Origin: Flectonema sp. DT1601
Taxonomy: Eukaryota > Euglenozoa > Diplonemea > Diplonemida > Diplonemidae
Direction of reading: 5' to 3'
NCBI GenBank assembly: GCA_964019425.1
Contig: OZ025832.1
Location: 62,001 to 126,000 of the forward strand
Length of the DNA: 64,000 nt
Shown here: piece by piece, positions 1-8,491 of the stretch
Layout: each line of letters begins with the position of its first letter
Position numbering within the stretch: the first letter of the stretch is position 1
The notes under the pieces: generated by a model
Databases searched by the model: none
Seen by the model: only the letters and a program-made list of their open reading frames with translations
Told to the model about the DNA's origin: nothing
Program-made: the position numbers and the translations under genes

Positions 1-324
1 ACCTTTTAAGTTTCTCTTGAGACCAACTTTGTTTCTAAATGTTGGGTTAAATCTTCCCATTTTGTGAGTAAGCTTTTTGCTTAGTTCTTCTATTGTGGTG
101 CCTCCAGTTTTAGGAATGTGAATATACGTGAGATCATTTAGTGTTATATCTCCCATGAATAACGGATCGTCCAATTCCAACTCCTCGAGTAGTACGAGTG
201 GTTCTTTTTTTGATTTCATATTCTTCACGGTTATGATCACAGTCGTTTTTCGATTGATCAGAATGCTACAAAAAAGAAGAAGACAAACCGCCAATAAGAG
301 ACCAATCTTTATTGCTGCTAACAT
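1..324 (-). CDS. Sulfotransferase, N-terminal part, cut by the window edge
   Basis: Translation from the ATG at 324-322 runs open to base 1 (108 codons) and is incomplete at its C-terminus. Residues 1 to about 24 form a hydrophobic signal anchor (IKIGLLLAVCLLLFCSILI), as in type II Golgi membrane proteins. Near residue 70 comes YIHIPKTGGTT, which is the 5'-phosphosulfate-binding loop of PAPS-dependent sulfotransferases of the sulfotransfer_2 / heparan sulfate 6-O-sulfotransferase kind (known family knowledge). The inferred role is transfer of sulfate from PAPS to a glycan in the Golgi lumen. The acceptor cannot be told because the rest of the domain lies outside the window. A plus-strand reading frame over the same bases is a shadow. 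Confidence 0.8.
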   Translation of the reverse strand, partial: MLAAIKIGLLLAVCLLLFCSILINRKTTVIITVKNMKSKKEPLVLLEELELDDPLFMGDITLNDLTYIHIPKTGGTTIEELSKKLTHKMGRFNPTFRNKVGLKRNLKG

Positions 325-1368
325 TTTTGTTCTCTGTAATGTATTTCAGTAAAACAAGAATAATAATAACAATTTTTTTTTTTAATCAAATTCTCTCACG
401 CAGTCTTATCTATTCCAAGCATCGTCTATGGAATGACCCTGTGTAATCCAAGATAAAATCGTTACTGGTACCAGTATTATGAATAACACAGTAGCTGTTT
501 CTTATCTATCGAAAAAGACTAAGAAACAGAGAGACCGTCAAGATGCCTAGATCAGTGGATGACTCTTTTCAACATGTTTATGTCTGGTAAGAAATAGTAA
601 TGTAATGCAAGAGATAATTTCTCAAATCAGTAAAAGAAAAAGAAGCAGAAAGAAGACAAATACACGGAGCCCAAAGAGAGGATACACTAGTGCGCTCTAT
701 GAGGAACTATCGACCTTTTTTTTTTGTTTTTTTTTTTTAAAAACATCATATCCATTATTTTCTTGTTTTTTTTTTTTTTAAGTTTTTTTTTTTTTTTTTT
801 TTTTTCATTTCTTCAATTGTTCTTCTTCTTCTTCTTCTTCTTCTTCGTTGTTTTTATTTTTCATTTTTTCGTTTTTTTTTTTTTTTTTTATAAAAAAAAG
901 GTACTAATTTGCTTTCCCTCATATTTCATTTTTGTATAAAAAAAGAAATCACGAACAGCTGTTGCAAGCATGCATGTGTATCAAAAAAAATAGAAAACAC
1001 ACAGAGCTCACATCTCACAAAGAGTGGTCGCAGTTGTAACGATTGAGCACTCGCGAAAGAGAAATAAAAGAAATTAAAAAAAAAAAAAAATAAATAAAAA
1101 AATAACGTCTGACGTTCGCTTGGACACGATGCTCAGGCATTTCAGACAATTTTAACATAATTACGCTAACAACACGAAGTCAGTCTTTATGTATATTTTT
1201 TTTGTAGTAAAAAAAAAAAAAAAAAAAAAAGGAAAGGAAAAAAACGTGAATCGAATAAAAACGCAGGGCGAATACCTTTTTCTGCTGTTCTGATAAACGC
1301 GAGTCATGACCACTTTTATCAAGCAGCCGATCAACTATTATTAGCCACCGAATAATGCATCTGTAGTA
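325..1368. other. Intergenic, low complexity
   Basis: No gene is visible. The block lies between the start of the sulfotransferase gene and the stop of the MAP kinase gene, so it should hold one promoter and one 3' UTR. It contains many T runs (about 718-890), a CTT microsatellite at about 825-847 and A runs at about 1077-1090 and 1209-1230. Confidence 0.7.
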
Positions 1369-2881
1369 CTACGCAGTACAGATTGAGTCTATCTTTGCAT
1401 TGTGAGGGAATGAATTCAACATATCAGTGAGCATCGCATGAAGTTCAGAGAGTGATTTCGATTCGATTTGGAGATCGAGTGGCTTCGGAGGTTCTTCATC
1501 AGTTTCTTCATCAGCATCTGCTTCAGCTTCCGCTTCCTCTGGTTGCTCTTCTTCACCGTCCTCTCCAACTGCATTGTCTTCTTCCCAGAACTGATGTAAG
1601 AGAGCTTCTTTAGCAGTGATTCTTGATGATGGGTCGAATGTTAACATCTTCATAACAAGTTCTGGAAGAGTACCAATTTCTGGTGGCATTTCCAAATTCG
1701 TTCGATGTTTTTTAACAATATTCTCAATAGTTTCTAATTGGTTTGGTTTCCTGGAAGGTTGCGTTGCGAGGAATGCCTGAGCTGAGTTGGAGCAATTCAT
1801 CGTTTTCAACCTTTCTCCGCTCGGTTTCTCGACAATAACTAAAATAGACAACAGTTGATTAATGACGTCACGACCAGGGAATAATACTTGACCAGTAGCC
1901 ATTTCAACTAACACACAAGCAACACTCCAGATGTCAATAGCAGAAGAGTAGTTCTTAGTTTCACATAACAACTCAGGTGCTCTGTAGTGTCGAGTGACGA
2001 CGTATTCAGTCATGTCGTTACCGTCGAGGTTACCTCTCGCTAATCCGAAATCAACAATTTTTAAACTGCAGTCAGCTCTGACTACGATATTACTCGGCTT
2101 CAAATCTCTGTGAGCGACTCCACAATCATGAAGATACCCTATCCCCCTCAGTAGTTGATACCCCAACCATCTAACGTGACTTGGAGGTAATGCTTTGTGT
2201 AGCCGAAGTAGACCTGATAAGTCAGTCTCAAGAGCCTGTTTTTTTTTTTAAATAAATGAAATCACATAAGACAACAGAGAAATACAACAAAGCACATACC
2301 TCAGTCACTAAATAAATATCATTCCTATATTTCTCAGTGATGAGTGGCTTGGCAATGAACAAATCGAGAAGGTGGATCACATTTTCGTGAATAATATTCT
2401 TAAGAAGAGCAACCTGATTGTGTTGAGTGGTAATTCAGTTAAATAAGTAATCCAAAAGGAACAGGACACACGGTTTATCAAGATTAGGACACAAAGAAGA
2501 CGAATTGCTTTACAGAATAGCAGAAGTCGCTTCTGAAGCAGAATGCCTAAAAAAGGTTGTTCACTGTTCATATTTGTTAATAACGACAAGACAAACCTCT
2601 CTCACAACCCTCCGCATCTCTTCCAGTTCATTTGATCCAGATGATGGGATTGGAACTTTCTTAATCGCCACACTAACAGTGTTTCCATCGATGTTTGTTA
2701 GAGCTCTGCAAACAGTCCCAAACTGCCCTCTTCCAATTACCATCTGGAGCTCATACCGTTTTGGTGTTCTGAAGTAGGTATCCTGGACTTGGTAGTCCAT
2801 CCATACTTCACCATCAGTATTACTGTTGACAGCAGTACTACTGTCAATGTTATTGCTGTCTTTGGCGCTGCCGGTGGACAT
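1369..2881 (-). CDS. MAP kinase, TEY type, three exons
   Basis: The model joins exons 2881-2597, 2413-2300 and 2235-1369, all in phase 0, giving about 421 residues. Both introns are GT-AG (donors GTTTGT and GTATGT). The protein has the glycine-rich loop IGRGQFGTV, the VAIKK lysine, the catalytic loop HRDLKPSN, DFGLA, and the activation-loop motif TEY followed by VVTRHYRAPE. This is the ERK/plant MPK dual-phosphorylation signature, so the kinase should be activated by a MAPKK. After the kinase domain there is an acidic segment (residues about 345-385, rich in Glu and Asp) before a short conserved-looking tail; this insert is unusual. The ATG at 2881 is used because the frame upstream offers only a GTG. 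Neighbours show no functional link. Confidence 0.92.
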
Positions 2882-3237
2882 CACCTAGTCTCCAGCGCGC
2901 TGGACTCCGGGCAGTCGCCCAGGTATTTCTGTGGAGAATGAAAATAATTTTTTTTTTTTTTTTGCAAAAAAGAAAACTTACTTCACAAACAACAACAAAT
3001 GGAATACATTTCTAACAGAATTATATAAAGACAACGAGGTGAATACTTTTTTTTTTTTTTTTTGGAATAAGAAAAAGAAAGAAAATTTAAATTCATCCCT
3101 TCTCACCGAAAAGGTATTGAATCATCGATTAAAATATTTTATAATAATTATTTGTTCTAATGACGTGAATCGGTCTGTTTTTATTAGTCTACAAGAGATC
3201 ATTTGCTTCAGCCCAAAAGTAAAGCAACTACTGAATA
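2882..3237. other. Intergenic, T-rich
   Basis: This is a short spacer with T runs near 2948-2963 and 3048-3063. It presumably holds the MAP kinase promoter and the 3' UTR of the next gene. I see no feature in it. Confidence 0.6.
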
Positions 3238-4026
3238 CTACAATAACCAGGTTGCAATAAGTCCATTGGCCTCAACTGCAACACTGCGAGGAGGAGAACT
3301 CGCAATACTACCAGGTGAAGCGTGAGGAGGAATTAGCGTTGACGTGACTCCCTGTTCTTGAAGGATATTTTGAATCTCATGAGCGGTATTCGCGAGAGCT
3401 GCCAGTTCAAGTTCGAGAGACCGATCAGGAACAGCAATAGGAGAGAGAGGGAGAGGCCTAAATCGACTTTTTATACTTAATTGTTGTTGTTGATGTTGTT
3501 GTTGCTGCACCCTATGCGGCGATCGCGAAGGCGACCTCGGAGGCGGAACTGCCAATGGAACAGCCACAGCAGAATGACTATCAATATACTCCAAAGGTAA
3601 CGCTGGAGATATGTGTTTATCCAACACAGGAGCAGAGATGTCAGTAAGTGATCTTATGTCAATATTTTGATGAAGTCCAACTGGAGCATCAACTGGTACC
3701 ATTCCAATTGAAGGTTTCCTTAACGGTATCGCTGGTGTCATTATCGGTTGTTTTCGTAATCCTCGTGGGGTTTGATTATTAGATTGAAAAGCATCAAAAA
3801 CACCCTCCTGCGGCATCACTGGGGATAGTACTTGAGACCATGCAGGAGCTGCAGGTCTCTGTTCGTTGTTATGTTTCCTTCCTGTTATTGGACAATACGC
3901 GCTGCTTGTAATAGGTCTACCGCATCCTCCACATGATGTCGCCTGACCAGAATCTAAAATCGGATATTCCGGTGATATCAACGACCCTCCAAATGATGCT
4001 GCTCTCTTGTCCCAGACATCTGTCAT
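3238..4026 (-). CDS. Proline/glutamine-rich protein of unknown function with a small CxxC motif
   Basis: The frame from the ATG at 4026 gives 262 residues. It continues upstream as far as a TTG at 4044 just after a plausible AG acceptor, so an upstream exon cannot be excluded. Seen in the sequence: a CGGCG...C cluster at about residues 32-44 that could bind zinc, many SP/PP/RSPS dipeptides, and a glutamine/histidine tract (encoded near 3480-3510). The C-terminal third (LELELAALANTAHEIQNIL) looks helical. No known domain is recognised. The composition suggests a disordered, possibly phosphorylated scaffold or nuclear protein; that is inference. Confidence 0.6.
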   Translation of the reverse strand: MTDVWDKRAASFGGSLISPEYPILDSGQATSCGGCGRPITSSAYCPITGRKHNNEQRPAAPAWSQVLSPVMPQEGVFDAFQSNNQTPRGLRKQPIMTPAIPLRKPSIGMVPVDAPVGLHQNIDIRSLTDISAPVLDKHISPALPLEYIDSHSAVAVPLAVPPPRSPSRSPHRVQQQQHQQQQLSIKSRFRPLPLSPIAVPDRSLELELAALANTAHEIQNILQEQGVTSTLIPPHASPGSIASSPPRSVAVEANGLIATWLL

Positions 4027-4334
4027 GAGACTTTTGTCTATCAACTTATCTATAAAGAAGAAAAAAAAAAAAAATAAGAATTATCAAAATTTTCTTTTTT
4101 AAAAAAGAATCAAAATCAAAAATCACATCATCACCTTTATACTAAAGAAAAAGGATGAGTTAGGCTAGTGTAAATAAATTTTTCTTTTTTTTTTTTTTTT
4201 TTTTTTCCATAAAAATTCCAGATCGAAACCAGTATATCAGAATGGTAGTGAGTTGAGAGTGATAATAATAATAAATAAAAAAAAAAAAAAAAACTAAAGA
4301 TCGACGTAAAAAGAAAAAGTGTAAATAAGAATTC
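4027..4334. other. Intergenic, A/T runs
   Basis: The spacer between two head-to-tail minus-strand genes holds homopolymer runs at about 4058-4073, 4182-4206 and 4276-4293. Nothing else is visible. Confidence 0.6.
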
Positions 4335-6131
4335 CTAAGCGAGCTCAACACAATGTTCGTACGGGTCCGATATTATGGATGTAAATTTATCGAATGGCTT
4401 TAGTATTTGGGAAGTCTGATATCCTCTGCTATCATGAGATTTATATTTACCACCTCCAACAGTTGTCCATGACTGAAACACTGCACCAGGACCATTGTCT
4501 GCTGCGAATAACGATGATTTTTCAGGACCAAAAACAGTTAAATTTTGAAGACCAGAAACAGCTTGTTTCAATAACAAATGACTCGTCAATAATAGTCGTT
4601 GTTCGATGTAGAGACGCCTTAATCTAACCATTTTTCCAATTAAATCAAACAGTGATTTTAAAGAAGGCGTAGTGATGATACCTAAACATAATACTTCCAT
4701 CCGATCAACTGGTAGGGCGCTGACTACTCCGAACGTGTCAGTAAACTGATGGCTGTATAAAAAGAATCCAACCAACATAGGCATCATTCTTATAAAATCA
4801 GGTAGGAATTCAGCCGTCCATGACAAAGCTTCCTTCTCTAAAGAAATAGCAAAGTGCGACAGCTTTTGAAAATATTCATTACTAATAACTCGAGGAGGGG
4901 TGTTCCCAGCTGTATTCTCTGGAACAATCGTTATACCACTGGAATGTTTGACAATAGGAGGATCGACTGACTTTGACAGTGAGAAAGTTTTGAGCTCCCT
5001 CGGATTTAAAGCGTTGATCTTCAAATAAAACAACTTAGGCAATCTTCCAACTACTTTAAGAATATCACCGCTAGGACTTGATATATGTAATTGCTCAAGT
5101 TCCACACATTGGGTCAACGCATTACAAAATGATAAAGAATTACAAGACCCCAATACGAGGTATTTTAATTGTCTACCCATACTCTCTATAGCACTTGTGA
5201 AATGTTCGCTGTATGGTTCTAGCTGTGCGACGTGGAGTTCCGTTATTAGAGAGCTACCAATAAACCCCCAGTCAATCTTAACCTTTCCACCGAATAACCT
5301 GCAGTCTTGGAGTGACAATTTCCTCAAATTAGGAAATTGAGACACATCAACTACCAAGTTCTGCATCGGTTGTAGTAAGTGTAATGTTTGCAAAGAACTT
5401 GAATATCCACATTCTACTTCGGGGATACTAAATCTGGAATTACTGCCTGGAAAATTGTCTGAACTGAGAATCGAACTGCCGCTTGAAAAGTCTTCAGCGG
5501 CGAAACAGCCGATTTCTTGTAGTTGTGGGGAGAGTTTGATTAGAGAAGAGATCCCCCTTCCAGTAATGTTAGTTCCAGCAAGAGCGATCGTCTGCAGGTT
5601 TGGAAGATTCTCTCCAGCGAATGAGAGGACTTCATCGTCGACTGAGATCTGGCCGCGGATATCAAGTTTTTGAAGGCTTGGAAAACTTTTTATTATTTTT
5701 AAAAAATCCATCTTTCTCAAACACTTAGGTGGTTCCAAATCAACACCCGTATTCCACAACGACAGCTCTGTAATCCCTACACTACTTCCGGTACAAAGAT
5801 CCTCAACAAATGATTTATTTAATTTACGATTGTGTTGTAAAGAAACGCATTTTAAGTGTTTGCAATTTCTAAATAATTCTTTTAAATCTGTTGTAGCTAC
5901 CTCTTCTCCAGCACCATGAAGTCTGATGTACCTTAAATGAGGACATTTAACTAACCATTTTATGATCATGGGTGTGGCTATCATGTGGGCTCCGTATAAA
6001 GATACGCTACGAAGTTCACGAGAAAGTTTTTCAAGTGACTTTGAGACAGTTGCTAGTAAGACACGTTCTCTAAATGTTACGAATTGTAAGACTCGCAGAG
6101 TGACATCAGAAGATATCAGAAAACAACTCAT
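4335..6131 (-). CDS. F-box-like leucine-rich repeat protein
   Basis: The first ATG of the frame is at 6131 and gives 598 residues; the frame extends 20 codons further only from a TTG. Residues about 8-45 (SSDVTLRVLQFVTFRERVL) resemble an F-box, the Skp1-binding motif. The rest is a series of irregular leucine-rich repeats of the type LxxLxLxxN/C (for example LKCVSLQHN, LQKLDIRG, LRKLSLQDC). The likely role is substrate selection in an SCF ubiquitin ligase. This rests on domain order; the F-box is weak, and an LRR protein without F-box function is the alternative. The last part (about 560-598) has no repeats. Confidence 0.7.
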   Translation of the reverse strand: MSCFLISSDVTLRVLQFVTFRERVLLATVSKSLEKLSRELRSVSLYGAHMIATPMIIKWLVKCPHLRYIRLHGAGEEVATTDLKELFRNCKHLKCVSLQHNRKLNKSFVEDLCTGSSVGITELSLWNTGVDLEPPKCLRKMDFLKIIKSFPSLQKLDIRGQISVDDEVLSFAGENLPNLQTIALAGTNITGRGISSLIKLSPQLQEIGCFAAEDFSSGSSILSSDNFPGSNSRFSIPEVECGYSSSLQTLHLLQPMQNLVVDVSQFPNLRKLSLQDCRLFGGKVKIDWGFIGSSLITELHVAQLEPYSEHFTSAIESMGRQLKYLVLGSCNSLSFCNALTQCVELEQLHISSPSGDILKVVGRLPKLFYLKINALNPRELKTFSLSKSVDPPIVKHSSGITIVPENTAGNTPPRVISNEYFQKLSHFAISLEKEALSWTAEFLPDFIRMMPMLVGFFLYSHQFTDTFGVVSALPVDRMEVLCLGIITTPSLKSLFDLIGKMVRLRRLYIEQRLLLTSHLLLKQAVSGLQNLTVFGPEKSSLFAADNGPGAVFQSWTTVGGGKYKSHDSRGYQTSQILKPFDKFTSIISDPYEHCVELA

Positions 6132-6728
6132 ATTGTATTGTATTGTTACTTTAAAGTATGTTTGTGTAATTGCTAAAGGCGCATATGTCAAACAACCAGA
6201 GCGATCAACTCAAAACAACAGATCTCATTGGCCGGTGACACGGGTTGTTGAATCAACGGAAAAGAGTATTTTTTTTTTTTTTTTTTTTTTCTTCCCTTTT
6301 TTTTTCCTTCTTTTTTTTTTTTTTTTTTTCAATTCTTTCTTGCTTCACGAATCTTTTGTACCAATGACTGTAATGTCTTCTTTTTTTTTTTTTTTTTTTT
6401 TACCATACATTAAAAAAAAAAATTTAAAAAAAAGAATTTCAGTCGATAATTCAACAACAATAATGTTGTACTGTCACACGGATTCAGGTAATGACCTCCA
6501 ATGGGTTGTCGGATTGTCCAGCTTTACCGAACGATATCTGCTGTTACCTAAACAAAACGCTACAAAGGTCACTTTGTATAACGCGTCCATACTCAAATTT
6601 AATACTCAACTCACCTAATGAGTTGCCTACTGAACCTTCTTTGAAGCCAATCCGATAACGTCTGTTAGAAGCTGTTTTTTATTTATTTTTGTTGTTGTTA
6701 TCTCAACCATAAAAAGCTTCACACTGTG
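6132..6728. other. Intergenic, dense poly-T
   Basis: Contains long T runs at about 6269-6329 and 6381-6400 and an A run at 6413-6433. The plus-strand frame over it is a product of these runs. No gene is supported. Confidence 0.65.
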
Positions 6729-7313
6729 TTAAAAACGTAAACATACTTTCATAAGACCAGGAGTGTACAAGACTCCTCTATCATCAAAGAACTGACCTAT
6801 TGAAGCAGTGTGTTGACCAGTTGATATCGTGCTCTTCGAAGTGTAAGCAGCAATATGACCTGAAAAGGTCGAAGGAATGGGTGCAATGATATCAACGATT
6901 ACTTTATACTCAGCAGAAAAGTTCGGCATGTGAGTACGAACACGCACGCGACGACCCTTCGCATCGGCTTGCGATAAAAACACTATTTCCTTCTCTACGT
7001 AAGAGATGAGTAGCTGCATGATTCCAGAAAAGATTGCATAGAAAACACAACAAGATCCTACGATTATTCTATTTTCAGGAAATGGAACCGGAACAACATG
7101 GCACAGTATGGCTACTGAAATCGCTGCTAATCCCAACGCAATCTTCCAGTTGCTCATCCAGTTGTCAGCAACGTATCCACTTTCAACCATAAGAACTTGC
7201 AACTTGTCATCTAATGCGTGACGTATCGCCTTAGAGTCACTAATATTTACCTTTACCACTCCTGAAGGGAGTTTCTGAAGGTTGAGTTCTGTATGTTCCT
7301 TAGAATCTGACAT
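6729..7313 (-). CDS. SPCS2: Signal peptidase complex subunit 2
   Basis: From the ATG at 7313 the protein has 194 residues, close to the family length of about 180-226. Two transmembrane segments (about residues 58-75, IALGLAAISVAILCHVVPV, and 80-102) form the SPC25 hairpin, with both ends cytosolic. They are followed by the conserved C-terminal cytosolic domain. The subunit supports signal peptide cleavage at the ER and contacts Sec61 in known systems. The frame has 21 further in-frame codons upstream, but these are a low-complexity Ile/Lys stretch from A/T runs and are unlikely to be coding. The last codons (KVCLRF) read through a GTATGT donor-like site, so the very C-terminus could differ by splicing. 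Confidence 0.88.
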   Translation of the reverse strand: MSDSKEHTELNLQKLPSGVVKVNISDSKAIRHALDDKLQVLMVESGYVADNWMSNWKIALGLAAISVAILCHVVPVPFPENRIIVGSCCVFYAIFSGIMQLLISYVEKEIVFLSQADAKGRRVRVRTHMPNFSAEYKVIVDIIAPIPSTFSGHIAAYTSKSTISTGQHTASIGQFFDDRGVLYTPGLMKVCLRF

Positions 7314-7390
7314 CTTAAAATTAGATCTGATTTTTTTTGTTTTTTTAAAAAAAATAATAATAATAATAAAACACAACTACAAAATATGAA

Positions 7391-7660
7391 ATGATTTTCA
7401 CATTTTCTCAAATCGAGACTTTGATTTTTTTTTCAGAAATTCCTGAGGGAGAAGTACAATGGGGAAGCCTGCTAGCCGTTGTCGGTCTTCATCTCATATC
7501 GTATGCTGTTTTAAAAGAAATAGAAAAGGAAATATCAAAGATGTGTGTGAACAACAACCAGCAGTTGGAAGATCAATGTCGTTACACTGAAGACGAGAAC
7601 CATCGAAACGATATAAAAAAGTGGCGGAAAAAAAAAAAAAAAAAAAAAAAACTAAGATAA
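7391..7660 (+). CDS. Possible small membrane protein (weak)
   Basis: An 89-codon plus-strand frame starts 77 bases from the start of SPCS2, head to head with it. About residues 20-45 (EVQWGSLLAVVGLHLISYA) are amphipathic to hydrophobic, followed by a charged region. The last residues are lysines encoded by an A run and are probably not meaningful. The stretch 7440-7620 is less AT-rich than its surroundings, which is the main reason to list it. It would be the only host gene on the plus strand. No family is recognised, and it may be chance. Confidence 0.22.
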   Translation: MIFTFSQIETLIFFSEIPEGEVQWGSLLAVVGLHLISYAVLKEIEKEISKMCVNNNQQLEDQCRYTEDENHRNDIKKWRKKKKKKKKLR

Positions 7661-7757
7661 ATAAAACATTAGTTAAAGCAATAGCAGACATGGTTAGCCA
7701 CAAAATCAAATAATAAGCGAAGCAGCAAAATAATAAAAAAAACACTAAATTTCTCTT

Positions 7758-7793
<36 letters not shown>

Positions 7794-8491
7794 AAGAAGA
7801 GAAGTTTTTTTTTTTTTTTTTGTCAACCAAAAAAAAAAAAAAAAAGGGAAAACCACGACAAAACAGCAGTGAAAATATTCTCCAAAAAGGAGATTTCAAA
7901 AAAAAAAAAAAATTTTTTTTTCCACCAAACACGACACACAAGCCTTGGATGAGCACATAATAACGTATAGTAGTTAAAAAGAAATACAAACAGGATTCCC
8001 ATTAAGCGAACTCCATCTTTGCACAAAAAAAAACAGCACGCGAGACCAATAATAATATTAATAGCAGTTAGCACAATACCTCCTTCTTACTAATGCCACG
8101 GTGCTGATCAGGAAATGGAAAAAAGAATAATCATTAAAGGGGCGCTTACGTTTTATTTTATTTTTCGTGAAAGTCTTTTTTTTTTTTTCCCTTCTTCCAT
8201 TTTTTTTTTTTTTTCTTTTATTGGGAAACTGCGAATCCACACTGGAGAGTGACAGCAATTAAACAAAACAACATTGATAGGAATGAAAAAAAAGAATATT
8301 CTCAATGACAAATTGGTTAGAAAAAACCGTTCAGAGATAGCAGCTGATTCTGGGTATCTATTAGTGAGTACCCCGCCCACATAGTTCAATTCCGGGGGTC
8401 CAAAATAAGTTCAAGAAGAATAGAGAGTTTGCGAGTCAAGCCGATAAAGTAAATTTTCGTTTTATCTCAAAATCTCCTCAAATCATGGCTA
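7661..8491. other. Intergenic, A/T homopolymer runs
   Basis: Almost entirely low complexity from 7740 to 8230, with T runs, A runs and short mixed spacers. A B-box-like string lies at about 8386-8397 without a matching A box. It should contain the 3' UTR of the clathrin gene. No gene is seen. Confidence 0.6.

Noticed and set aside
128-352. Plus-strand 74-codon frame with a hydrophobic stretch
   Set aside because: It is antisense to the sulfotransferase N-terminus, whose minus-strand translation shows a real family motif.
724-939. Phe-rich plus-strand frame
   Set aside because: Produced by T runs; no composition expected of a protein.
5962-6618. Plus-strand 218-codon frame
   Set aside because: Half is antisense to the F-box/LRR gene and the rest is T-run sequence.
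6729-6760. Possible 23-base intron at the end of SPCS2
   Set aside because: Far shorter than the other introns (about 60-200 bases); the unspliced end is simpler.
7494-8389. Several minus-strand frames rich in Lys and Phe
   Set aside because: They are homopolymer translations and differ in frame without any conserved motif.
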